This document shows positions 1 through 8,518 of a stretch of 64,000 nt of DNA, piece after piece (the first letter of the stretch is position 1; every line of letters starts with the position of its first letter). Under the pieces are notes generated by a model. The model was not told the origin of the DNA. It searched no databases and was given only the letters and a program-made list of their open reading frames with translations. Both the position numbers and the translations under genes were made by a program. Source of the stretch: DATCLS01 sp036563805 (lineage in GTDB: Bacteria > Actinomycetota > Acidimicrobiia > Acidimicrobiales > VFJN01); the NCBI GenBank assembly GCA_036563805.1, contig DATCLS010000068.1, positions 9,904 to 73,903 on the forward strand, read 5' to 3'.

Positions 1-2
1 CG

Positions 3-242
3 ACGAGGCCGGCGCCCCCGCCCCCGACGAACCCGCCGTCGGCCCCGACCACGACCGCGCCCCCGCCCACCACGAGCGAGCCGCCGTCGACCACGGACCC
101 GCCGCCGACGACGGACGCACCCCCCGACGCCGCTCCGACCACCACCTCGACGTCCACCACATCGACGTCGACCTCGACGACCAGCACGTCGACCACGAGC
201 ACGTCGACGACGTCGACCACACCGGCCCGGCCGAACTCCTGA
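3..242 (+). CDS. C-terminal fragment of a Thr/Pro/Ser-rich surface or secreted protein (5' end outside window)
   Basis: The frame is open from the window edge to a TGA at 240-242. About 79 residues are visible, almost all Pro, Thr, Ser and Ala, ending in alternating Ser-Thr runs and a short PARPNS tail. No folded domain is visible. Such tails are common as disordered linkers or stalks on exported actinobacterial proteins, and similar Thr/Pro tails occur on other predicted surface proteins in this window (57706-58395, 58594-59307, 24122-25102). Function and N-terminus lie outside the window, so no name is justified. A perfect 9-bp inverted repeat just after the stop supports this being the true gene end. 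Confidence 0.6.
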   Translation, partial: TRPAPPPPTNPPSAPTTTAPPPTTSEPPSTTDPPPTTDAPPDAAPTTTSTSTTSTSTSTTSTSTTSTSTTSTTPARPNS

Positions 243-246
243 GCGC

Positions 247-269
247 GTCGGCCGGGATCGCCGGCCGAC
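247..269 (+). terminator. Perfect 9-bp stem-loop after the partial gene
   Basis: GTCGGCCGG (247-255) and CCGGCCGAC (261-269) are perfectly complementary around the 5-base loop GATCG, starting five bases after the stop at 242. There is no U-tract, which is usual for high-GC actinobacterial terminators. Placement right after a stop supports a terminator role; this is inference. Confidence 0.5.
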
Positions 270-557
270 GCCCGGGCCGGCGTCGACCGTGCGGCCCGAC
301 GCGCCTCCTGGCGCTGACGGTGGCGTACGCGCTGAGGATGCCCGAGGCGCACGCCATGCTCGGCGCACCCAGGCGGTGCTGTGGTGCATCGGGAGGTTGG
401 CGTTGGTCGTCGTGCCCCGATCGTCGGCCGGCGGCGGCCCGCCGGGCCGACACCGTGGCCGGGGCTCGCCAGGCGGTGGCGCACCGCCGCCCGGCTTGCG
501 AGGCGACAGGGCCGGGCGGGAGGGCGGCCGCGGGCCCGCCGGCGGCGGGGCCCGGAC
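270..557. other. Intergenic region, no supported gene
   Basis: About 290 bases of GC-rich sequence lie between the partial gene and the 3' end of the convergent lipoprotein gene. Frames through it give only Arg/Gly/Pro-rich low-complexity translations with no domain. I see no promoter, RNA or repeat that can be supported. Confidence 0.4.
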
Positions 558-1367
558 TCAGCCGAGCACGCCCTGCAGCTTGTGGGCGGCGGGCACGGAC
601 ACGTTGATCACCAGGTCGTACATCTCTTCCTGGCCGATGACGTCCCGCCCGGCCGTGGTGAAGGCGCTGAGGACGTGGGTGACGGTGTCGCTCTCCACGA
701 ACAGCACCCAGCCGCGGGCGCCGTCACCGACGGGCTCGATCGCCAGCGGGTGCACGGCGAAGTCCTGGACGAGGTGGAAGTTGCCGGCCTCCGCCCCGGC
801 CTCCACGCCGTCGTGGGTCGTGACGGCGACGTCGGCGCAGGCGTCGAGGTAGTCGGGCTCGAACACCTCCCAGCGCTCCCGGGCGTCGGGCTCCCGGTCG
901 ACGCGCTGCTCGATGACGAGGGCGCCGTCGCCGGAGACGATGTCCTGCACGCTGGGCCCGGGCCCGGTGCTGACCAGGTAGTCGGCGATGATCTCGGCGC
1001 ACCGCCCGGGCTCGATGGCCAGGTCGTCGACGCGCGACCGGTCGCGGGGCTCGACCCGGTAGGCGCTGACCGGGCCGAACGGGTAGTCGTACATGTAGTC
1101 CAGGTCGTCGGGGGCGACCAACGCCGGCGCCACCTCCGGGTCGGGCGGGCCGAGCGGCGCGGTCGTCGAGGTGGGGGCGGCGGACGTCGTCGTGGTGTCC
1201 TCCGTGCCACCGCCGTCACCCGCACCGTCACCGGCCCCGCCCTCGTCGACGCCCGAGGAGCAGGCCCCGGCCGCGGTCCCGGCCCCTGCCAGCAGCGCCG
1301 CGGCCACCACCAGTCGGGCCAGCCGGCCGCGCCGGGCGCTGGCCCCGTCACCCCATGCGTCCCTCAT
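558..1367 (-). CDS. Predicted lipoprotein, function unknown
   Basis: A 269-residue exported lipoprotein. The start at 1367 (MRDAWGDG) places a positively charged segment and a hydrophobic stretch (LARLVVAAALLAGAG) directly before a lipobox-like AGACSS cysteine near residue 36. Reading upstream in the same frame gives only low-complexity sequence, so the longer frame was rejected. After the Cys comes an acidic/Gly/Thr linker and then a roughly 190-residue globular part that I do not recognise, ending in LQGVLG. It is probably anchored to the outer face of the membrane. It is followed upstream on the same strand by the small gene at 1454-1687, and the two could share a transcript. Confidence 0.75.
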   Translation of the reverse strand: MRDAWGDGASARRGRLARLVVAAALLAGAGTAAGACSSGVDEGGAGDGAGDGGGTEDTTTTSAAPTSTTAPLGPPDPEVAPALVAPDDLDYMYDYPFGPVSAYRVEPRDRSRVDDLAIEPGRCAEIIADYLVSTGPGPSVQDIVSGDGALVIEQRVDREPDARERWEVFEPDYLDACADVAVTTHDGVEAGAEAGNFHLVQDFAVHPLAIEPVGDGARGWVLFVESDTVTHVLSAFTTAGRDVIGQEEMYDLVINVSVPAAHKLQGVLG

Positions 1368-1453
1368 GGCGGGGAAGATAGGCCCGCCGGTCATCGGCCC
1401 GTCATCGCCCCCGCCGGCCGCCCACACGTCCCGCCGCCGGGGAGCCCCGACGC

Positions 1454-1687
1454 TCAGCGGACCAGCCGCTGCGCCATGAAGAGGATGTGCTCGCGCTCGT
1501 ACTCGTTGGCCATGTCGGGGTGCACCTCGCGGAGGTGGGCGAAGGACACGTCGACGATCTCGTCCTCGGTCAGGCCCGTCAGCGTCTGGCCGCACGGGCA
1601 CCGCAGCACGTAGTGGAACTGGATCTCGTCCTTGCCGGAGTCGGCCGAGCCCGACCCACCCGTCGTGTCGTTCGTCTCGTCGCTCAC
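1454..1687 (-). CDS. Small DUF1059-like putative zinc-binding protein
   Basis: A 77-residue soluble protein. After a hydrophilic Ser/Gly/Asp N-terminus it has a compact region with the CPCG pair at residues 30-33 and a downstream FAHLREVHPDM segment with two histidines. C-x-C followed by H-x4-H is the arrangement of DUF1059-like small proteins, which resemble a single zinc finger. The metal role is inferred from residue spacing. The start ATG at 1687 gives a sensible acidic N-terminus. It lies 44 bases from the helicase gene that precedes it on this strand and 86 bases from the lipoprotein that follows. Its partner is unknown. Confidence 0.65.
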   Translation of the reverse strand: MSDETNDTTGGSGSADSGKDEIQFHYVLRCPCGQTLTGLTEDEIVDVSFAHLREVHPDMANEYEREHILFMAQRLVR

Positions 1688-1730
1688 GGTTGGGAACCGT
1701 AGATCCGTCCGCCGCGAACCGGAATCCCGC

Positions 1731-4307
1731 TCACGTCAACCGCTCGATCCCCACCAGGTCGACGACGGCGCGCCCCTCCTCGTCCGAGGCGTCGAGCCGG
1801 ACGAGCGCCCGCACCACCCAGTCGTGGTGCCCGGCCGGGTCGTCGAGCACCTGCGTGGCCGACCACGCCTGGGGGTCCTCCTCGAGCCGCACGAGCGCGG
1901 CCGACCGGGCCCCGGCGTCGATGCCGATGTCGTCGTGCTCCTCCCAGTACGGAGCCATCGCCTCGGCCAGCCGCTCGGCCGTCCACGCCCCCGACCCCTC
2001 CCGGGACGCCAGCTCGGCGTACGCCTCGCGGGCCAGCAGCTCGACCCACCGGAACAGCTCGTTGCGCACCATCACCCGGAACGCCCGGACGTTGCCGGTC
2101 ACGCCCGCCGGCTCGCCGGCGGCCCCAGCCGCCCCGGCCCCGGCACCAGACGCCCCGGCGGCCCCCGCGCCCCCCTCCTCCGCAGGAGGGTTCCGCAGCT
2201 CCTCCCACTCGTCCAGCAGGCTCGAGTCGATCTGGCGGACGGTCTCGCCCAGCCATTCGGTCAGGTCGTAGACCTCGTCGGTCTTGGCGTCCTCGGGCAC
2301 CGTCTGGACCATGCCCTTGTAGGCGTCGCTCAGGTAGCGGAGCAGCAGCCCTTCCGACCGGGCCAGCCCGTAGTGCTGGACGTACTCGGTGAACGTCATG
2401 GCCCGCTCGTAGAGCTCGCGGGCCACCGACTTGGGGCGGATCGTGTGGTCGGCCGCCCACGGGTGCTGGGCCAGGTAGCGGTTGAAGGCCTCGTAGGTGA
2501 AGTCGCGCAGGGGCTTGGGGTGCTCGAGCTTGTCGAGCTCGGCCATGCGCTCCTCGTACTCGACGCCCTCCTGCTTGAGCCGGGCCAGGGTCTCGGCGCG
2601 CAGCTTGTCGAGCTGGGCGGCGAGCACGACGCCCGGGTTGTCGAGGACCGACTCGACCAGCGACAGCACGTCGAGCGGGTACTCGGGCGAGTCGCGGTCG
2701 AGCAGGTTGATGGCGTCGAGCACGAACGGCGACAGCGGCTGGTTGAGGGCGAAATCTTCCTGGAGGTCGACGGTGACCCGCACGAGCCGCCCCTCCTCGT
2801 CGGGGGTGTCGAGCCGCTCGACCACGCCGGCGGCCAGCAGCGACCGGTACATGGCGATGGCCCGGCGGATGTGCTGGCGCTGCCGGGGCCGGGGGTCGTG
2901 GTTCTCGGTCAGCAGTCGCTTCATCGCCCCGCAGCCGTCGCCGGGCCGGTCGAGCACGTTGAGCAGCATGGAGTGGGACACGGCGAAGCTCGAGGTCAGC
3001 GGCTCGGGCGGGGCGGCCCGCAGCTTGTTGAACGTGTCCTCCGACCAGGGGACGAACCCCCGGGTGGGCGGCTTCTTGCGGACGACCTTGCGTCGCTTGC
3101 GGGGGTCGTCGCCCGCCTTGGCCAGGGCCCGCTCGTTCTCGATGACGTGCTCGGGGGCCTGCGCCAGCACGTAGCCGACCGAGTCGAACCCGGCCCGCCC
3201 GGCTCGCCCGGCGATCTGGTGGAACTCCCGGGCCGAGAGCAGGCGCGAGGTCGTACCGTCGTACTTGCACAGCTGGGTGAACAGCACGGTGCGGATGGGC
3301 ACGTTGATGCCGACGCCCAGCGTGTCGGTCCCGCAGATGATCTTGAGGTGGCCCTCCTGGGCCAGGCGCTCGACCAGCCGCCGGTACTTGGGGAGCATGC
3401 CGGCGTGGTGGACGCCGATGCCGTGGCGGACCAGCCGCGACAGCGTCTTGCCGAAGCCGGGGCCGAACCGGAAGGCGCCGATGGCGTCGGCGATGGCCTC
3501 CTTCTCGGCCCGGGAGCACACGTTGACGCTCATCAGGGCCTGGGCCCGCTCGACCGCCGACTGCTGGGTGAAGTGCACGACGTAGACCGGCGCCTGGTCG
3601 CGGGCCAGGATGTCGTCGATCGTCTCGTGCATCGGCGTCTTCCGGTACTCGAACTCGAGCGGGACCGGCCGGGTGGCGTGGTGGATGCTGGCCGTGGGGC
3701 GCCCGGTGCGCTCGGTCAGGTCGCTCTCGAACCGCCGGGTGTCGCCGAGGGTGGCCGACATGAGCACGAACTGGGCCTGGGGCAGGGTGAGCAGCGGCAC
3801 CTGCCAGGCCCAGCCCCGGTCGGGGTCCGCGTAGTAGTGGAACTCGTCCATGACGACCTGGCCGATGTCGGCCCGCTCGCCGTCGCGCAGGGCCATGTTG
3901 GCCAGCACCTCGGCCGTGCAGGCGATGACCGGGGCCCCGGGGTTGACGGCGGCGTCGCCGGTCAGCATGCCGACGCGCTCGGAGCCGAGCTCGTGGCACA
4001 GGTCGAAGAACTTCTCCGAGACGAGCGCCTTGATGGGTGCCGTGTAGAACGTGCGTCGGCCAGCCACCAGGGCGGTGGCGTGGGCGGCGAGGGCGACGAG
4101 CGACTTCCCGGACCCGGTCGGCGTGCCGAGGATCAAGTTGGCGCCCGAGAGGACCTCGAGGATCGCCTCCTCCTGCGCCGGGTACAGCGTGAGGCCCCGG
4201 GCGGCGGCCCAGGTGGTGAACCCGTCGAGCACGGCGTCGGCGTCGAACCCGTCGGCGCCGCCGACACCGGTCGCCGGGAGGTGGTCGGCGAGCGGGGCGG
4301 CGGGCAT
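1731..4307 (-). CDS. DEAD/DEAH-box RNA helicase, DUF3516 type
   Basis: An 858-residue superfamily 2 helicase. It shows Walker A GTPTGSGKS (61-69), motif II DEFH (154-157), motif III SAT (184-186) and motif VI QIAGRAGRAG (364-373), so an ATP-driven RNA helicase core is clear. The following region (VVRKKPPTRGFVPWSEDTFNKL and onward) matches the DUF3516 C-terminal extension known from actinobacterial helicases, which is probably an RNA-handling module. An Ala/Gly-rich linker lies around residues 675-705. I chose the ATG at 4307 (MPAAPLADHL) because the in-frame extension to 4478 is Arg/Gly-rich and would overlap the divergent amidohydrolase start. Probable cytoplasmic housekeeping RNA metabolism. 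Confidence 0.9.
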   Translation of the reverse strand: MPAAPLADHLPATGVGGADGFDADAVLDGFTTWAAARGLTLYPAQEEAILEVLSGANLILGTPTGSGKSLVALAAHATALVAGRRTFYTAPIKALVSEKFFDLCHELGSERVGMLTGDAAVNPGAPVIACTAEVLANMALRDGERADIGQVVMDEFHYYADPDRGWAWQVPLLTLPQAQFVLMSATLGDTRRFESDLTERTGRPTASIHHATRPVPLEFEYRKTPMHETIDDILARDQAPVYVVHFTQQSAVERAQALMSVNVCSRAEKEAIADAIGAFRFGPGFGKTLSRLVRHGIGVHHAGMLPKYRRLVERLAQEGHLKIICGTDTLGVGINVPIRTVLFTQLCKYDGTTSRLLSAREFHQIAGRAGRAGFDSVGYVLAQAPEHVIENERALAKAGDDPRKRRKVVRKKPPTRGFVPWSEDTFNKLRAAPPEPLTSSFAVSHSMLLNVLDRPGDGCGAMKRLLTENHDPRPRQRQHIRRAIAMYRSLLAAGVVERLDTPDEEGRLVRVTVDLQEDFALNQPLSPFVLDAINLLDRDSPEYPLDVLSLVESVLDNPGVVLAAQLDKLRAETLARLKQEGVEYEERMAELDKLEHPKPLRDFTYEAFNRYLAQHPWAADHTIRPKSVARELYERAMTFTEYVQHYGLARSEGLLLRYLSDAYKGMVQTVPEDAKTDEVYDLTEWLGETVRQIDSSLLDEWEELRNPPAEEGGAGAAGASGAGAGAAGAAGEPAGVTGNVRAFRVMVRNELFRWVELLAREAYAELASREGSGAWTAERLAEAMAPYWEEHDDIGIDAGARSAALVRLEEDPQAWSATQVLDDPAGHHDWVVRALVRLDASDEEGRAVVDLVGIERLT

Positions 4308-4477
4308 CCCTCGATGATGCCGCCGATCGCCGCCGGGGCGGACATCCGCCCGGCCCCCGCCCGGCCCGGCGGGCCGTCGGCGCAGGCGCCGAGCCCCGCC
4401 GAGCAGGGCCACTTCTTCACGGCGCGGCCCGCCTCCCCTAGAGTGTGACTCGACCGTTAGACAGAGAGGGCGTCGCA

Positions 4478-5752
4478 ATGCGCATGGACGACATGATCCT
4501 GGTCAGCATCGATGACCACATGATCGAGCCGCCGAACATGTACGAGAACCACGTCCCGGCGAAGTGGCGCGACGAGGCGCCCAAGGTCATCCGCAACGAG
4601 CAGGGCGTGGACGAGTGGGTGTTCCAGGGGGAACGGACGTCCACGCCGTTCGGCATGGCGGCGACGGTGGGCTGGCCACGCGAGGAGTGGGGCTTCAACC
4701 CGGGCGCCTACTCCGAGCTGCGGCCCGGCTGCTTCGACGTCCACGAGCGGGTCCGCGACATGAACGCCAACGGCGTCCTGGCCTCGATGTGCTTCCCGAC
4801 GATGGCCGGCTGGAACGCCCGCACGTTCCATGAGTCGCGCGACAAGGAGATCGCGCTCGTGATGCTCCAGGCCTACAACGACTGGGTCATCGACGAGTGG
4901 TGCGCCGCCTACCCGGGCCGGTTCATCCCGCTCGGCATCGTTCCGATGTGGGACGCCGAGCTGGCGGCGGCCGAGGTCCGCCGCATCGGCAAGAAGGGCT
5001 GCCGGTCGATCAGCTTCCTCGAGACGCCGCACGTCCAGGGCTTCCCGAGCTTCCTGTCGGGCTACTGGGACCCGATGCTCGAGGCGCTGTGCGACGAGAA
5101 CATGGTGCTGTCGCTGCACATCGGCGCCGGCTTCGAGGTCATCAAGCGGCCGCCCGAGGCGCCGATCGACCACCTGATGGTGCTGGCCTGCCAGATCAGC
5201 GCGGTGACCGCCCAGGACCTGCTGTTCGGCCCGACGCTGCGGCGCTTCCCCGACCTCAAGGTGGCGCTGTCGGAGGGCGGGATCGGCTGGATCCCCTTCT
5301 ACTTCGACCGCATCGACCGCCACTTCACCAACCAGTCGTGGCTGCACGGCGGCGACGACTTCGGCGGCAAGCTGCCGTCGGAGGTGTTCCGCGACCACAT
5401 CCTGGCCTGCTACATCACCGACCCCTCGGGCTTGGAGCTCCGGCACCGGATCGGCGTCGACATCATCGCCTGGGAGTGCGACTACCCCCACACCGACACG
5501 ACGTGGCCGGAGTCGCCCGAGTTCGCCTGGAACGAGTTCCAGCAGGCCGGGGTGACCGACGAGGAGGAGATCAACAAGATCACCTGGCAGAACGCCTGCC
5601 GGTTCTTCGACTGGGACCCGTTCGCCCATACGCCGAAGGAGCAGGCCACGGTCGGCGCGCTCCGGGCCCTCGCCAAGGACGTCGACGTCACGCGCCGGTC
5701 CCGCGAGGAGTGGCGGAAGCGCAACGAGGCCGCCGGCATCGGCGTCTTCTGA
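4478..5752 (+). CDS. Amidohydrolase (COG2159/amidohydrolase-2 family)
   Basis: A 424-residue TIM-barrel metal-dependent hydrolase or decarboxylase. It shows SIDDHMIEPP near the N-terminus in place of the usual DxHxH/E site, a mid-barrel LHIGAG histidine, and ECDYPHTDT with the Asp that commonly completes the active site. Family members cleave C-N or C-C bonds (hydrolases, resorcylate-type decarboxylases). The ATG at 4478 is preceded by GAGAGGG at suitable spacing; an in-frame ATG 33 bases upstream has no such site. It lies upstream of the P450 gene and is separated from it by a hairpin at 5751-5795, so it may be a separate transcript. It resembles the two amidohydrolases at 39552 and 40704. 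Confidence 0.85.
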   Translation: MRMDDMILVSIDDHMIEPPNMYENHVPAKWRDEAPKVIRNEQGVDEWVFQGERTSTPFGMAATVGWPREEWGFNPGAYSELRPGCFDVHERVRDMNANGVLASMCFPTMAGWNARTFHESRDKEIALVMLQAYNDWVIDEWCAAYPGRFIPLGIVPMWDAELAAAEVRRIGKKGCRSISFLETPHVQGFPSFLSGYWDPMLEALCDENMVLSLHIGAGFEVIKRPPEAPIDHLMVLACQISAVTAQDLLFGPTLRRFPDLKVALSEGGIGWIPFYFDRIDRHFTNQSWLHGGDDFGGKLPSEVFRDHILACYITDPSGLELRHRIGVDIIAWECDYPHTDTTWPESPEFAWNEFQQAGVTDEEEINKITWQNACRFFDWDPFAHTPKEQATVGALRALAKDVDVTRRSREEWRKRNEAAGIGVF

Positions 5753-5795
5753 CGAGCGGGCCCTCTCCGACGGGCCGGCCCTGAGGCCGCTCGTC
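5751..5795 (+). terminator. Stem-loop overlapping the stop of the amidohydrolase gene
   Basis: GACGAGCGG (5751-5759) pairs perfectly with CCGCTCGTC (5787-5795). The 9-bp stem starts within the TGA. It is probably an intrinsic terminator separating the amidohydrolase from the P450 cluster; no U-tract is present. Confidence 0.5.
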
Positions 5796-5863
5796 GGCGC
5801 CGGGGCCGACCGGGGGCCCACGCCCGACCCGGGCGTGCGCACCCAATTCGTGTCATAGTGGCT

Positions 5864-5916
5864 GGCGCGAATTCGGGGCGCGAACTCGGGGCGCGAGGTC
5901 GGGGGCCCGAGTTCGG
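5864..5916 (+). repeat. Four tandem 13-bp repeats in the P450 leader
   Basis: Three consecutive 13-base units (GGCGCGAATTCGG, GGCGCGAACTCGG, GGCGCGAGGTCGG) are followed by a diverged fourth (GGGCCCGAGTTCGG). The array ends 18 bases before the P450 ATG at 5935, just before the GGGAGGGAGG Shine-Dalgarno region. A possible -10 element (CATAGT) lies at 5854-5859. The array would therefore sit in the 5' leader and could be a repeated operator or a structured leader. Confidence 0.6.
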
Positions 5917-5934
5917 GGAGGGAGGTACGGACCG

Positions 5935-7140
5935 ATGACCGTGACCAGCGCGAGCGACGTCTACTACGACCCGTACGACGTCGAGATCGACGCCAACCCG
6001 TACCCGGTGTTCCGCCGGCTGCGGGAGGAGGCGCCGCTCTACCGCAACGAGAAGCACGACTTCTGGGCCCTCAGTCGGTTCGCCGACGTCCAGGAGGCCC
6101 TGCGCGACCACAAGACGTACATCTCGGGGCGGGGCGGCATCCTCGAGCTGATCAAGGCCGGCATCGAGATGCCGCCGGGCGTGCTGATCTTCGAGGACCC
6201 GCCGCTCCACACCGTGCACCGCGGCCTGCTCTCGCGGGTCTTCACGCCCCGCAAGATGAACGCGCTGGAGGATCAGGTCCGGGCGTTCTGCGCCGCCTGC
6301 CTCGACCCGCTCGTCGGCGCCGACCGGTTCGACTTCATCCGCGACCTGGGCGCCCAGATGCCGATGCGGGTGATCGGCATGCTGCTCGGCATCCCGGAGG
6401 AGGACCAGGAGGCGATCCGCGACCAGTCGGACGCCGCCCTGCGGACGAAGCCGGGCAAGCCGATGAGGTACTCGCAGGAGAAGTTCGCCACCGGCGAGGC
6501 GTTCGCCGAGTACATCGACTGGCGGGCCGAGCACCCGTCGGACGACCTCATGACCGAGCTCCTGCACGCCGAGTTCACCGACGAGACCGGCACGACGCGG
6601 CGGCTGACCCGCCAGGAGGTCCTGACCTACGTCAACGTCGTCGCCGGCGCCGGCAACGAGACGACCACCCGGCTGATCGGCTGGGCCGGCAAGGTGCTGG
6701 GCGACCACCCCGACCAGCGGCGCCTGCTGGTCGAGCAGCCTGAGCTGATCCCCAACGCCATCGAGGAGCTGCTGCGCTACGAGCCGCCCGCGCCCCACAT
6801 CGCCCGGTACGTGACCCGCGACGTCGAGCACTACGGCCAGACCGTGCCCGCCGGCAGCGCCATGCTCCTGCTGATCGGTGCGGCCAACCGCGACGACCGG
6901 CGCTTCCCCGACGCCGACCGGTTCGACGTCCGCCGCGAGATCGGCCAGCACCTGGCTTTCGGCTACGGCATCCACTTCTGCCTGGGCGCCGCCCTGGCCC
7001 GCCTCGAGGGGCGGGTGGCGCTGGAGGAGGTCCTCAAGCGCTTCCCCGATTGGGAGGTCGATGCCGACAATGCCAGCCTTGCGCCGACCTCCACGGTCCG
7101 CGGCTGGGAGACGCTCCCCGTGTTCACGAGCAGCAAGTGA
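5935..7140 (+). CDS. Cytochrome P450 monooxygenase
   Basis: A 401-residue soluble bacterial P450. It has the I-helix oxygen-activation segment AGAGNETTT, the K-helix ExxR in EELLRYEPP, and the haem-binding loop FGYGIHFCLG with the ligand cysteine at residue 349. Length and motifs are those of a typical class I P450 needing ferredoxin and reductase partners, neither of which is encoded nearby. GGGAGGGAGG precedes the ATG. It is the first gene of a cluster with a molybdenum hydroxylase (7153-10866) and a TetR regulator, which suggests oxidative attack on an organic substrate. The substrate is not predictable. Confidence 0.95.
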   Translation: MTVTSASDVYYDPYDVEIDANPYPVFRRLREEAPLYRNEKHDFWALSRFADVQEALRDHKTYISGRGGILELIKAGIEMPPGVLIFEDPPLHTVHRGLLSRVFTPRKMNALEDQVRAFCAACLDPLVGADRFDFIRDLGAQMPMRVIGMLLGIPEEDQEAIRDQSDAALRTKPGKPMRYSQEKFATGEAFAEYIDWRAEHPSDDLMTELLHAEFTDETGTTRRLTRQEVLTYVNVVAGAGNETTTRLIGWAGKVLGDHPDQRRLLVEQPELIPNAIEELLRYEPPAPHIARYVTRDVEHYGQTVPAGSAMLLLIGAANRDDRRFPDADRFDVRREIGQHLAFGYGIHFCLGAALARLEGRVALEEVLKRFPDWEVDADNASLAPTSTVRGWETLPVFTSSK

Positions 7141-7152
7141 GCGACTGAGACT

Positions 7153-8028
7153 GTGAAACCTGCACCGTTCGAGTACCACGCGCCGGCCACGGCCGCGGAG
7201 GCCGCCGCCCTGCTCGCCGAGCTGGGCGACGGCGCCAAGGTCCTGGCCGGCGGGCAGAGCCTCGTGCCCATGCTGGCGCTGCGCCTGGCCGTGTTCGACC
7301 ACCTCGTCGACATCGGGCGGGTGGACGAGCTGCGGGGCATCGAGCGCCGCAACGGCTCGCTGTGGGTGGGCGCCGGCACCACCGAGGCGGCCGTCGAGGC
7401 CAGCCCCGAGGTGGCGGCGGCCGTGCCCCTGCTGGCCAAGGCCACGCCGCTGATCGGGCACATGCAGATCCGCAACCGGGGGACCGTCGGCGGCTCGCTG
7501 GCCCACGCCGACCCGGCGGCCGAGTACCCGGCCGTCGCCCTGGCGCTCGACGCCACCATCGAGGTCACCTCGCCGCGGGGGTCGCGCACGATCGCCGCGG
7601 CCGACTTCTTCGACGGCGTGTGGAGCACGTCGATGGAGCCCGACGAGCTGCTCACCGGTGTGTCGTTCCCGGTCTGGGAGGGCCGGTGCGGCTTCGCTGT
7701 CGAGGAGATCGCCCGCCGCCACGGCGACTTCGCCATCGCCGGCGCCGTCGTCGGCGTGGAGCTCGACGGCGACGACCGCGTCCGGCGCTGCGCCATCGGG
7801 CTGATCGGGCTGGGCGCCACGCCCGAGCGGCCCCGGGACGCCGAGGCCGAGCTGGTCGGCCGGCCCGTCGGCGAGATCGACGCCCGGGAGGTCGGGCGCC
7901 TCGCCCTGGCCGGGCTCGACGCCATCCCGGCCGACCTCCACGGCTCGGCCGAGTACCGCCAGCGCGTCGGCGCCGTCATGGTCGCCCGCGCCTGGACCAC
8001 CGCCACGACGGAGGCCCGTCATGCCTGA
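7153..8028 (+). CDS. FAD-binding medium subunit of a CoxM-type molybdenum hydroxylase
   Basis: A 291-residue FAD-binding PCMH-fold subunit. It begins MKPAPFEYHAP from a GTG at 7153 and carries AGGQSLVPML and the IRNRGTVGGSLAHADPAAE segment, both typical FAD-contact motifs of CoxM/xanthine dehydrogenase medium subunits. It should carry electrons from the iron-sulfur subunit to the acceptor. It starts 12 bases after the P450 stop and overlaps the next gene by 8 bases, so it is translationally coupled to the other two subunits. Confidence 0.92.
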   Translation: MKPAPFEYHAPATAAEAAALLAELGDGAKVLAGGQSLVPMLALRLAVFDHLVDIGRVDELRGIERRNGSLWVGAGTTEAAVEASPEVAAAVPLLAKATPLIGHMQIRNRGTVGGSLAHADPAAEYPAVALALDATIEVTSPRGSRTIAAADFFDGVWSTSMEPDELLTGVSFPVWEGRCGFAVEEIARRHGDFAIAGAVVGVELDGDDRVRRCAIGLIGLGATPERPRDAEAELVGRPVGEIDAREVGRLALAGLDAIPADLHGSAEYRQRVGAVMVARAWTTATTEARHA

Positions 8029-8518
8029 CACTCCCGTGAAGCTGCCCGTCAAGGTGACCGTGAACGGCCAGGCCCGCAGCGCCACCGTCGAGCCCCGCCT
8101 CACCCTGGCCGACCTGCTGCGCGACGAGTTCCACCTCACCGGCACCCACCTCGGCTGCGAGCACGGCGTGTGCGGCGCCTGCACGGTCCTGCTCGACGGC
8201 GCCGCCGTGCGGTCGTGCCTCGTGTTCGCCGTGCAGGCCGACGGCGCCGAGATCACCACGATCGAGGGCATCGCCAAGTCCGACGGCGAGCTGTCCCCGG
8301 TGCAGGAGGCCTTCCGCGACTGCCACGGCCTCCAGTGCGGCTTCTGCACGCCCGGCTTCGTCGTGTCGGTCACCGCCTTCCTGCGCGCCAACCCCGACCC
8401 GAGCGACCAGGAGATCCGCGAGGCGCTGTCCGGCAACCTGTGCCGCTGCACCGGCTACCAGGGCATCTTCAAGGCCGTGCGCCAAGCGGCCGAGGCGGCC
8501 CAGCGAGGGGAGGTCTGA
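8021..8518 (+). CDS. 2Fe-2S small subunit of the molybdenum hydroxylase (CoxS-type)
   Basis: A 165-residue protein with an N-terminal plant-type ferredoxin domain (CEHGVCGACTVLLDG, then the fourth Cys in VRSCLVF). A C-terminal helical domain binds the second cluster (CGFC, then CRC in GNLCRCTGY). These eight cysteines define the small subunit of xanthine oxidase-family hydroxylases. The ATG at 8021 overlaps the medium subunit gene, and the TGA overlaps the large subunit ATG (TGATG), so the three subunits are expected in fixed stoichiometry. Confidence 0.95.
   Translation: MPDTPVKLPVKVTVNGQARSATVEPRLTLADLLRDEFHLTGTHLGCEHGVCGACTVLLDGAAVRSCLVFAVQADGAEITTIEGIAKSDGELSPVQEAFRDCHGLQCGFCTPGFVVSVTAFLRANPDPSDQEIREALSGNLCRCTGYQGIFKAVRQAAEAAQRGEV

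Noticed and set aside
1731..4478. Longer helicase gene starting at 4478
   Set aside because: The added 57 residues are Arg/Gly-rich, unlike the family, and overlap the divergent amidohydrolase start.
5864..5916. CRISPR or attachment-site repeat
   Set aside because: Units are only 13 bases, contiguous and without spacers; no integrase or cas gene nearby.
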